Below, piece by piece: positions 45,187 to 54,343 of a stretch of 64,000 bases of DNA (its first letter is position 1; each line of letters starts with the position of its first letter). Source of the DNA: CAWGET01 sp963821715. GTDB taxonomy: Bacteria > Bacteroidota > Ignavibacteria > Ignavibacteriales > Melioribacteraceae. The stretch spans positions 558,001 through 622,000 of the forward strand of contig CAWGET010000006.1 in NCBI GenBank assembly GCA_963821715.1, in the 5' to 3' direction. A program made the translations under genes and the position numbers. The notes below the pieces were generated by a model. The model was not told the origin of the DNA. It saw only the letters and a list, made by a program, of their open reading frames with translations, and made no database searches.

Positions 45187-48100
45187 TTATTTTCCGTGGC
45201 AGTGTTTATATTTTTTTCCGCTTCCGCATGGGCAGGGATCATTTCTGCCGACCTTATCTTCTACCCGAACCGGCTGCTGTTTGCCGCGTCTGGCTCCTTC
45301 ATCCTGGTCGGTGCCCTTAGACTGCATACCCATATTTGTTACGCTGTCTTTAATCGTCGTTAATCTTTGCGTAGGTCTTTGCCGTCTCTCCTTAACTTCT
45401 TCTGGAGCCTGCGGGAAAAATTTAAAGCAGAAAGAAACTACTTCATTTCTTATCTGATCCAGAAGAGTTACAAATAGATTAAACCCTTCGGCTTTATATT
45501 CAATCAACGGATCTTTCTGACCGTAAGCTCTTAACCCGATTCCTTCCTTCAGGTCGTCCATCTCGCGCAGATGCTCTTTCCATTTTTCATCGATGATGCT
45601 CAACACGGCGTATCTTTCCAAGCGCGCCATTAATTCGTGACCGAGCATTTCTTCTTTTCGGCTGTAAAAATCTTTTGCCGCTTCAAGAATTTTTTCTTTA
45701 ATTCCTTCTTTGCCTATTTGCTCAAAAGTCTCCGGATCAATTTTAACATCAACAAGCAAATGTTGAAGAATTTCATCGTGCATTGCTTCGAGCAGCGCGT
45801 CATCATAATATTTGTCAATAATTTCCGTCACAAATTCATCAAGATAAATAAAAACTTCATCCTTAAGTCTTTCACCTTCAAGCGCCTGACTCCTTTTCGA
45901 GTAAATGACTTCGCGCTGCTGGTTCATAACGTCGTCAAATTCAAGTAGTCTTTTTCTGATGGCAAAATTGTTTTCTTCAACTTTTTTCTGGGCGCGTTCA
46001 ACGGATTTGGTTATAAGAGGATGCTGAATAACTTCGCCTTCCTCAATGCCTATCTTACCCATTACGCTGGACATTCTATCGCTTCCGAACAAACGCATTA
46101 AATCGTCTTCCAAGGAGACATAAAATTTAGAAGTTCCCGGATCTCCCTGACGTCCGGCACGTCCTCTTAACTGCCTGTCGATACGACGCGATTCGTGACG
46201 TTCCGTTCCTAAAATGTACAACCCACCTTTATCCACAACTCCGGTTCCGAGTTTGATGTCGGTTCCTCTACCGGCCATGTTGGTCGCGATTGTTACTGCT
46301 CCCGGCTGTCCGGCAAATTCAACAACCTCAGCTTCATGCTGATGATGCTTCGCGTTAAGTACATTATGCGCAACTCCCTGCCGTTTAAGCATACGGCTGA
46401 TTGTTTCTGAAACTTCAACACTCGTCGTTCCAACAAGAATCGGACGATTATTTTCTTTCATCTCTTTTATTTTTTCGATGACGGCATTGTACTTTTCGCG
46501 TTTGCTTCTGAATACCGCGTCGTCTTCGTCTTCCCGAGCAATCGGTTTGTTGGTTGGAATTACATTCACTTCGAGTTTATAGATCTCGTAAAACTCGCCT
46601 TCTTCGGTTTCGGCGGTTCCTGTCATTCCCGCTAATTTTTTGTAAAGGCGGAAATAATTTTGAAGAGTAATAGTAGCGAGAGTTTGAGTATCCCGTTCTA
46701 CTTTTACATTTTCCTTCGCTTCAATTGCCTGGTGAAGTCCGTCGGAGTATCTTCTTCCCGGTAATACTCTACCCGTGAATTCATCAACAATAGCGACTTT
46801 TCCGTCTTCAGTTATAACGTATTCATCATCCTTTTCGAAAAGACTGTAAGCTTTAAGAAGCTGATTTATTGTGTGAATTCTATCACTTCTTTCGCTGTAA
46901 GTATGATAAAGTTCATCTTTCTTTTTAATTCTATCTTCTTCACTTGTTGTTTCGTCATTTTCAATTTTTGAGATCTCTAATCCTAAATCCGGCAAAACAA
47001 AAAATTCTTTCCCTTCAGCGGCTCCAGTAGCTAATTCCTCTCTTCCCTTCTCGGTCAGGTCGATAGAATTATTTTTCTCATCAATCGCGAAGTAGAGTTC
47101 GTCGTCTATCTCCGGCATCCGTTTTCCTTTTTCACGAAGGAATTCAAGCTCGGTTTGCTGCATAAGTTTTTTATAGTTTCCTTCGGCAAAAAGTTTTAAG
47201 AGCTTTTTATTTTTGGGGAAACCACGGTGCGCTCTAAGTAGATTGATCCCGGCTTGTTCTTTCGGTTTACCATCGCCCGATTTTAAAAGCTCTTCGGCTT
47301 CCTGAACAATTCCCGCAACAAGCTGCGATTGTTTTCTGAACATTCTTTCCACTCGCGGTTTCATATCATAAAATTTATGTTCCGTAGAACCGACGGGGCC
47401 GGAAATAATAAGCGGCGTTCTCGCTTCGTCAATCAAAACGGAATCGACCTCATCAACTATAGCGTAATTATGTTTTCGCTGCACCGTAAACTCAATTGAT
47501 GAAGCCATATTATCGCGAAGATAATCGAAACCGAACTCATTGTTTGTTCCGTAAGTGATATCACTCTGATACTGAACTTTTCTCTGTGCCGGATCCATCG
47601 TGTTCAAAATACAACCAACAGTCAATCCGTGAAATTTATATATTTCTCCCATCCACTCGCTGTCGCGTTTTGCTAAGTAATCGTTCACTGTTATCAGATG
47701 GACTCCGCGTCCGGTTAACGCGTTAAGATACATCGGCAAAGTAGCCACAAGTGTTTTTCCTTCTCCCGTTGCCATCTCCGCAATCCTGCCTTCGTGGAGT
47801 ACTATTCCGCCCATCAATTGCACGTCGTACGGAATCATATTCCACGTGGTTTTATTTCCCGCAACTTCCCACGATTTACCAACCAGGCGCCGGCAGGTAT
47901 CTTTCACTACAGCAAATGCTTCTGGGAGAAGTTCGTCAAGCGTTTCTTCATATTTTTCATCGAGTTCATCATTTAGGGCTTCAATCTTGTCGTAAATGGA
48001 GTTACGGTCCTCTTCAAGTTCGTCCGATCTTAATTTTTCTTTCAACCCTTCAATTTCGTTTCTCAATTCCAAAGTGGATTCGTTAATTCTATCTTTAAAT

Positions 48101-48246
48101 TCTTGAGTTTTAGCTTTTAATTCTTCGTCTGAAAGATCTTTTAATTTTTCATATTCTTCATTTATCCTAACGACGATAGGCGTCATTTCTTTTATAACTT
48201 TCGCATTCTTATCGCCGAATATCTTTTTTAATACAGAACTTAACAT
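45187..48246 (-). CDS. secA: Preprotein translocase ATPase SecA
   Basis: This is a 1019-residue motor that drives protein export through SecYEG. The Walker A MATGEGKT, the DEVDSVLIDEAR box, GMTGTAETEEGEF and GRAGRQGDPG are intact. The C-terminus ends in the zinc and SecB-type tail NDPCPCGSGKKYKHCHG. A long insert before the second nucleotide fold (about 290-430) is typical of the Bacteroidota/Chlorobiota form. There is no frameshift in 3 kb. Confidence 0.98.
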   Translation of the reverse strand: MLSSVLKKIFGDKNAKVIKEMTPIVVRINEEYEKLKDLSDEELKAKTQEFKDRINESTLELRNEIEGLKEKLRSDELEEDRNSIYDKIEALNDELDEKYEETLDELLPEAFAVVKDTCRRLVGKSWEVAGNKTTWNMIPYDVQLMGGIVLHEGRIAEMATGEGKTLVATLPMYLNALTGRGVHLITVNDYLAKRDSEWMGEIYKFHGLTVGCILNTMDPAQRKVQYQSDITYGTNNEFGFDYLRDNMASSIEFTVQRKHNYAIVDEVDSVLIDEARTPLIISGPVGSTEHKFYDMKPRVERMFRKQSQLVAGIVQEAEELLKSGDGKPKEQAGINLLRAHRGFPKNKKLLKLFAEGNYKKLMQQTELEFLREKGKRMPEIDDELYFAIDEKNNSIDLTEKGREELATGAAEGKEFFVLPDLGLEISKIENDETTSEEDRIKKKDELYHTYSERSDRIHTINQLLKAYSLFEKDDEYVITEDGKVAIVDEFTGRVLPGRRYSDGLHQAIEAKENVKVERDTQTLATITLQNYFRLYKKLAGMTGTAETEEGEFYEIYKLEVNVIPTNKPIAREDEDDAVFRSKREKYNAVIEKIKEMKENNRPILVGTTSVEVSETISRMLKRQGVAHNVLNAKHHQHEAEVVEFAGQPGAVTIATNMAGRGTDIKLGTGVVDKGGLYILGTERHESRRIDRQLRGRAGRQGDPGTSKFYVSLEDDLMRLFGSDRMSSVMGKIGIEEGEVIQHPLITKSVERAQKKVEENNFAIRKRLLEFDDVMNQQREVIYSKRSQALEGERLKDEVFIYLDEFVTEIIDKYYDDALLEAMHDEILQHLLVDVKIDPETFEQIGKEGIKEKILEAAKDFYSRKEEMLGHELMARLERYAVLSIIDEKWKEHLREMDDLKEGIGLRAYGQKDPLIEYKAEGFNLFVTLLDQIRNEVVSFCFKFFPQAPEEVKERRQRPTQRLTTIKDSVTNMGMQSKGTDQDEGARRGKQQPVRVEDKVGRNDPCPCGSGKKYKHCHGK

Positions 48247-48431
48247 TCATATCTCCGTTTTTTTCGCAAGCTCAAAGTTAACTAAAGGGCTCTATAAAAT
48301 CAATTTAAAGCTGTGCGGGCTAATTGTTCATCTTACTTATAACATCCGCATTTTTAATTTGTTTCAGCCGTAAATTGAAAACTAACGGAATAAATAATAA
48401 CTTATTATTTAAATAATATCACCGGCGGAAT
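48247..48431. other. Divergent secA-glnE intergenic region
   Basis: This is a 185-nt divergent region. I see AT-rich DNA only, without a clear promoter or riboswitch. Confidence 0.35.
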
Positions 48432-51234
48432 TTGGAATCTAATCACCATAAATTAACGGACGATTTTGTAAATCAAATCTTTTTAGCTTCGGAAGGATTT
48501 TTTTCTTCGGACGAGCTCGATAAAATTATTCTCTGCTTTCAAACCGAATCGGACAAATATTATTTTACTTCCTCTTCTGAAGCCAATCTCATCCGAATAA
48601 TAAATTCGAATTATGATAAAATTTCTTTTCTCAGGGATTGTCTAACTTATCCTCATCACGTGGAAATAGTAACAGCCATCGCGGCAAACAGCGCCTATCT
48701 TACCGATATTGTTGTGCGTAATCCTGAATATCTATACCAGATTTTCGGTCAGGATTACTTATTCTCAGAAATTGACGACAACAAACTGGAAGATGAAATT
48801 TCATCCGGGGTTGGACGATACAAAACCTACGGCGCGAAATTAAATTTCCTCCGTTTATTTAAAAGAAGAATTTTACTCAAGATCGGATTGAACGATATTC
48901 TCGGGAATAATCCTCTTGCCGATACAACCTTGCAGCTTTCAATTCTTGCCCGGAATATTAACGCGCTTTTATTCCAGCTTAGCTACGAAGAAATTCTAAA
49001 AAAATATAGTATTGTTAGTCTTCCGAATAAATATGTACTTGCTTCGCTCGGAAAACTCGGCGGACGCGAGCTAAATTACAGCTCGGATGTTGACTTAATT
49101 CTTTTCTTCGATAAAAATAATCTGATCGATAATGCCGGCAAAGAGTATTTTGAAATACTTTCGGAAGCCGCTTTACTCTTTATCAAATCTTCCACCGAAA
49201 TGACCGGCAAAGGATATTTGTACCGTGTCGATTTCCGGCTTCGTCCCGACGGACGGAATTCTCCTTTATGCAGAACCGTAAGCGATTACCTCCGCTATTA
49301 TGAGTTAAAAGGAGAAGACTGGGAACGGCAGATGCTGATCAAATTAGATTTTACCGGAGGAGACAAAGCGCTTTACAAACAATTTTATGATTATCTCGTC
49401 TCTTTCATCTATCCTTATTCGTTTTCTCAAAATATCCTCAGCCAAATCAAAATGATGAAGAAAAGGATTGAAGAAAACTCCGACGGAGAGAGAAACGTTA
49501 AACTATTCCCCGGCGGTATCCGCGATATAGAATTTTCCGTTCAGGCTTTGCAATTGCTCAACGGTGGAAGACAAAAAATTTTGCGTACGGGGAACAGTCA
49601 TAGCTGCAATTAAATTTCTTGCGGAATTAAATCTTTTAAGCGAAAATGAATCTGAAGTTTTAAAAACCGCCTATATTCTTTACAGAAGAATAGAACATTT
49701 TATGCAGTTGATGAACGACACACAGACACATCAAATTCCTGAAGTGCCGGAAGAAATAAAAAAACTTGCAGCTTTTCTCGGCTTCAGCAGCGCTGATGAA
49801 TTAGAGAAAGTTCATTATCGGATTTCCGGATATCGGTGCGGAAAATATTCAACTCGGTTGTTGCCGCTGATGAAACGGAAAATGCAGCCGAGAATAATGA
49901 TTTCGAAAAAATAAAATTTGTTAATCCGAAACAAGCTGAAAAAAATATTAATTTTTTACGGAGCGGAACCGGTTTGCTGAGCGGCAAGCAATTCGATTCA
50001 AGAACAATAAGATTGTTTGCGGAGATTGAGCCGGAATTAACAATCTATCTTTCGGTGTCGCAGATGCCCGATTTGGTTCTCGATAATTTTGCGAAATTTG
50101 TTAACTCGGTAAAAATAGTATCTATCTGGTACAAGGAATTTTCCAACAAAAAATTCTTCGAAGAATTTTTGAAGTTGTGCGAATATTCGGATCGGTTCAT
50201 TCAGCAGATCACTTTCGACCGGCGGTTGAGCGAACTTTATATTTCAGGAATTGTTTTCCGGAAAAATTTGGATTATGAAAATCTTAATTTCTCTCAGGTT
50301 CATTTTATTTTAAACGTACAGTTTGCGCTTGGATTAATCTCGCACAAAGAATTCTCAACACAGAAACAATCTTACATAGAAAAAATAATTTCGAATCATT
50401 TAGAAAATTATTTTTTCGGAGAAGAATATTTTGCTGCCGCTCTCGGCAGTTTCGGAAGTAACGAAATGCACTTCGCTTCCGATGTAGATTTGATAATTGT
50501 AAACGCCGAAGAAAAAGTATTCTGAAAAAATACAAAATGATTGCGGAGAATTTCTTTCTGAGATAAATAAAATTCTTGCGCCTGTTAAAGTCGATTTGCG
50601 TTTAAGACCGGAAGGCACGGGCAGTTTACTTATCTGGAATATTGAAAAGTATAAAGAGTATTTACAAAAGCGGGCGAGGGTTTGGGAGTTTCAGGCGCTA
50701 ACTAAATTGAGATTCATTAAAGGGAGTCAGATTCTTTTTGATAAATTTAAACATTCTGTTCTTGACTCCTTAAAGAAATTCGGCAAAGAAAAATTGACAG
50801 AAGAAATAACCGACATCTACAAAAAAATATTGAGCGAAAGCTCATCGGTTATTAAAGAAAAATTTGATCTAAAGAAAAGCCGGGGCAGCCTTCTCGATAT
50901 TCAATTCACAATTCAAATTCTTCTTTTGAATAATTCCGTTTTAATGAATGAAAACTTAGGGAAAAATAGTATCTCGATTTTGAATGGATTAAGATCCGTT
51001 TTAGACGAAGAAGTTGTTAACGACTTGATTGAGAATTTTAGATTCTACAAGAATCTTGAGTTATCGATTCAAACTATTTTTGGCAGCGATAATTCCCTTT
51101 TACCTATTGACGAGCAAAAATTGAGAAGGCTGGCGGATTTTCTGAAAATAGAAAATCCCGAAATTTTAAGAAAAAAAATTGATGATATCAGTATTTACAA
51201 TCATAAAGTTTTTAAAGAAATAATCGGAAACTAA
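48432..51234 (+). pseudogene. glnE: Glutamine synthetase adenylyltransferase, three apparent frameshifts
   Basis: Four pieces in changing frames add up to one protein of about 930 residues. Piece 1 (TTG start at 48432) holds the first transferase site, GKLGGRELNYSSDVDLILFF, and FRLRPDGRNSPL. Piece 2 holds YRRIEHFMQLMNDTQTHQIP. Piece 3 holds the second site, GSFGSNEMHFASDVDLII. Piece 4 holds DLRLRPEGTGSLL. The breaks can be healed by dropping one G from G4 at 49589-49592, adding one base near TTT at 49823-49825, and dropping one A from A5 at 50512-50516. Both catalytic centres are otherwise conserved. Three breaks in one gene favour decay, but all sit at homopolymers, so read errors must be excluded. 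Confidence 0.8.
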
Positions 51235-51240
51235 ATTCTT

Positions 51241-52497
51241 ATGAAATCTAAATACAAAGGTTTTCTTCAAAGTCTTGGTCCCGGCCTTTTAATGGCCGGA
51301 GCTGCAATCGGTGTTTCTCATTTAATTCAATCAACACGCGCTGGAGCGGATTACGGATTTGGATTAGTCTGGGCTGTAATTCTTGCAAATTTATTTAAAT
51401 ATCCGTTTTTTGAATTCGGTCCTAGATACACCGCCGCAACAGGTAAAAGTTTGTTAGACGGTTATTTAAAAATTGGTAAATGGGCAATTACTGTCTTTCT
51501 AGTTTTTACACTATTAACGATGTTCACAACAGAAGCGGCGCTCGTTTTAACAACAGCGGGATTAGCGGGAGAATTATTCGGAATTGAACTTACTCCGGTT
51601 TGGTGGAGCATAATTGTTGTATCGATTTGTATGGCAATTTTAATTCCCGGAAGATATCCGCTTCTCGATAAAATTATGAAAGTAATAATTTCAATTCTGG
51701 CACTTTCTACGATTGTAGCTGTCGTTTCGCTGTTGACTTATGAAAATCCTGGAGTAAATGATAATTTAGAACCTGCGATCTGGACAGTAACCGGAATTTC
51801 ATTTATTGTAGCTTTAATGGGTTGGATGCCTTCAATTGTCGATATTTCAGTTTGGCATTCGCTCTGGGCGATTGAAAGAAGAAAACAGACAAATCATCAA
51901 GCAACAATGAACGAAGCTCTTTTTGATTTTAATCTCGGATATATCAGCACTTCAATTCTCGCTTTGGTATTTTTATCACTCGGCGCTCTTTTGATGTTCG
52001 GGAACGGTGAATCTTTTTCCAACAACGGAATTGAGTTTGCAGGCCAGCTTGTTTCGCTTTATACCAGGAGCCTTGGATCGTGGGCAGGTCCGGTGATTAT
52101 CATTGCTGCGTTTTCTACAATTTTTACAACAACATTAACGGTTACTGATGCTTATCCGAGAGTACTGCAAAAATCAACTGAACTGATTCTGCCGGGATTA
52201 TCAAAAATTTTTAAGACTGAATCGTTGTATTTTGTTTTTATGATAATTTTAGCTTTCGTAGCAATAATGATAATTTCGTTTTTACAAAGCGGAATTAAAT
52301 CAATGGTCGATCTTGCAACAACTCTTGCATTCTTAACCACGCCGGTTTTATCTTTTATAAACTATAAAGTGATTACGGATAAACACGTGCCTGAAAATTC
52401 CCGACCAAAAACATGGCTTAAAATCCTCAGTTGGTGCGGATTAATTTTTTGGACCGGATTTGCGCTCATCTTTATTTGGATCAGATTTATCGCTTAA
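51241..52497 (+). CDS. Divergent Nramp-family transporter lacking the canonical metal-site motifs
   Basis: This is a 418-residue polytopic protein of about 11 helices. Its order of helices matches the Nramp fold, and it starts LQSLGPGLLMAGAAIGVSHLIQSTRAG. In true Nramp metal carriers the first helix has DPGN and helix 6 has MPHN. Here these read GVSH and MPSIVD, so the usual Mn/Fe site is missing. It belongs to an Nramp-related clade of unknown or different substrate. It starts 6 nt after glnE, in an apparent operon, and overlaps the converging DUF4837 gene by 4 nt. Confidence 0.82.
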   Translation: MKSKYKGFLQSLGPGLLMAGAAIGVSHLIQSTRAGADYGFGLVWAVILANLFKYPFFEFGPRYTAATGKSLLDGYLKIGKWAITVFLVFTLLTMFTTEAALVLTTAGLAGELFGIELTPVWWSIIVVSICMAILIPGRYPLLDKIMKVIISILALSTIVAVVSLLTYENPGVNDNLEPAIWTVTGISFIVALMGWMPSIVDISVWHSLWAIERRKQTNHQATMNEALFDFNLGYISTSILALVFLSLGALLMFGNGESFSNNGIEFAGQLVSLYTRSLGSWAGPVIIIAAFSTIFTTTLTVTDAYPRVLQKSTELILPGLSKIFKTESLYFVFMIILAFVAIMIISFLQSGIKSMVDLATTLAFLTTPVLSFINYKVITDKHVPENSRPKTWLKILSWCGLIFWTGFALIFIWIRFIA

Positions 52498-53618
52498 TCT
52501 TCCAATGCTTCCATTAGTTCTTCTTTTCGGTCTTTGCTTATTTCATTTTCCGTCATAAAAGATTGAAGAGTAACATCCACCTGCTGAATCAATTTCTTCT
52601 TATAATATTTGGGCGCGTAAATCGAACCGTCCAGCATATAAAGTCTTTTCGTCTCTTTATCATAAAAAGTATAATTTACAAAAGGTCCGCCCATAGCGTT
52701 TATCTTATCGTTCATCTTCCACAAACCCTGAGTCATAATTGCGTACTTCCCATTAAAATTTACCTCATCGGACATTTTATAATCATCTTCAATTACAACG
52801 TGACTTTTCTCATCCATCGATAAATAAAATTTTGACGTAACTCTATCGCGTATAGCGGCTATCGAATCCGGGTTAAGATATTCGGGCGAAGCGTTCTCAA
52901 TCCAATGAACGAAAATCCAACGTTCCATATTAGATCCGGGTGCGCGTCTAATCCAAACAAAATTATCTTCCGGTTCATTCTTCGCCAATAAATAATCCGC
53001 CTGAACATAAATTATCCACCCATAATCGCGTAAAAATTGCGCTTCTATTTCTTTTCTTTCGAACTTACTGTTGTAGAGACTTCTGTATAATCTTTTATTG
53101 GAAATATTCTGGAAATGATAGAGAAGGTTGTCCTGCTCGCTTAAAATATTTTCTTCAAGTTCCTGAATCGTAGGCGAGGTTAAGAACATTACTAATTGGT
53201 TTCCCGCCCATAAATCATACTTGTTAAAAACAAATTCTTTATTCTCTTTAACTTCTTGGGTAACGGAAGAATCAAGGACGCCTTTAATATATTTGGATAT
53301 TTTAGAATCTGAGTCGAGTGGAGCGACGAAGATCACATTCTTTTTATTTTTCACCGATTCAATTTCGGAATAACCCTTTCGCTTCATCGTAAAAAGCGGT
53401 TCGGGCTGAGGAGTATAGATAATTTTTCCGAATACCTGGGAGAGTGTACTTTGTAATTCCTCATATTCGGATGAATCGGCAACTACAAATATTTCGTCTT
53501 CGTTACCAATTGCGCTTCGTTTTTTATCGCAAGAGCTTAATAAAATAATTGCGAAAAGCGCAAGAACGGAAAGAATAGTTTTGTTTGAAGAAAGTGTAAG
53601 TTTCATACTCATTAGCAT
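52494..53618 (-). CDS. DUF4837 family lipoprotein
   Basis: The 374 residues have a lipoprotein signal ending IILLSSC. The mature part matches my memory of the Bacteroidota DUF4837 family: EIFVVADSSEYEELQSTL, PQPEPLFTMKR, NKYDLWAGNQLVMFLTSPT, RDYGWIIYVQADY and WIRRAPGSNMERWIFVHWIEN. The function of the family is unknown. In-frame ATGs at 53618, 53612 and 53606 compete; 53606 gives MKLTLSSNKTILSVLALF, the most usual signal. It lies 56 nt behind the lipid kinase gene. Confidence 0.78.
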   Translation of the reverse strand: MLMSMKLTLSSNKTILSVLALFAIILLSSCDKKRSAIGNEDEIFVVADSSEYEELQSTLSQVFGKIIYTPQPEPLFTMKRKGYSEIESVKNKKNVIFVAPLDSDSKISKYIKGVLDSSVTQEVKENKEFVFNKYDLWAGNQLVMFLTSPTIQELEENILSEQDNLLYHFQNISNKRLYRSLYNSKFERKEIEAQFLRDYGWIIYVQADYLLAKNEPEDNFVWIRRAPGSNMERWIFVHWIENASPEYLNPDSIAAIRDRVTSKFYLSMDEKSHVVIEDDYKMSDEVNFNGKYAIMTQGLWKMNDKINAMGGPFVNYTFYDKETKRLYMLDGSIYAPKYYKKKLIQQVDVTLQSFMTENEISKDRKEELMEALED

Positions 53619-53674
53619 CTTAATTTATTTTAATTGCGTTTTATACAAAATTTGTATCTTAAAGTTTCAATAAT

Positions 53675-54343
53675 TTACTGAGGTACATTTGGCAAAATTA
53701 ATTGTAAATCCGGCAATAGAAATGCGTATAAAATCCACATCATAACCCCAATCGAAATCGGAATTGAGAAATTATCGTCCGCATAACCGTAAGAAATATT
53801 TTCGGCAATCGCCGCAACACCTACTGCTATAATTCCTATTAAATATTCTATCCAATTCCCTTCAATTTTGGGGGTTAAAAAAACAACTATAACCGAAGAT
53901 AAAAAGAACGCAAGCGTGCCTTCCAGACTTTTTGACAAAAATTTATGTTTGCCGAATTTTCTTCCTATAAGTGCGGCGGAAGTATCGCCTATTATTAAAA
54001 CTGCGAGACCCAGTATGGCGAATACTTTGGGGAATATAACAATTACAAGAAGCGCGGAAATAAAAACATATGTTGCGCCACTTAAATTTTTCTTCTTCTG
54101 ATCCATTTCATGCTCGCGCAGCATAAAACCGAATAACATATAGAACAATTTACCGAGAGCCGGAAAAACATATCTTCCGAAATCCATAAAAATAGAAAAT
54201 ATAGTAACAGGAATTAGCAGCATAACTGCTAATTCCTTAGTAATAAAATAGTAAATGATTGGAATGGATAGAGAGCCGAGATGAATAGATTTTCTTAATA
54301 GCTCAACTTTGTAATCTATCGTTGCGCTATCGGTTTTCGCCAT
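53675..54343 (-). CDS. Dolichol kinase/phytol kinase-like membrane CTP kinase
   Basis: From the ATG at 54343, which follows AAAGGAT, the protein has 222 residues and about seven membrane helices. The motifs VELLRKSIHLGS, GDTSAALIGRKFGKHK and KSLEGTLAFFLSS are typical of the SEC59/DGK1/VTE5 group, which phosphorylates polyprenols or diacylglycerol with CTP, and of related CDP-lipid synthases. A polyprenol kinase is most likely; the true substrate is unknown. It overlaps the end of ftsH by 17 nt, so translation is coupled. Confidence 0.75.
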   Translation of the reverse strand: MAKTDSATIDYKVELLRKSIHLGSLSIPIIYYFITKELAVMLLIPVTIFSIFMDFGRYVFPALGKLFYMLFGFMLREHEMDQKKKNLSGATYVFISALLVIVIFPKVFAILGLAVLIIGDTSAALIGRKFGKHKFLSKSLEGTLAFFLSSVIVVFLTPKIEGNWIEYLIGIIAVGVAAIAENISYGYADDNFSIPISIGVMMWILYAFLLPDLQLILPNVPQ

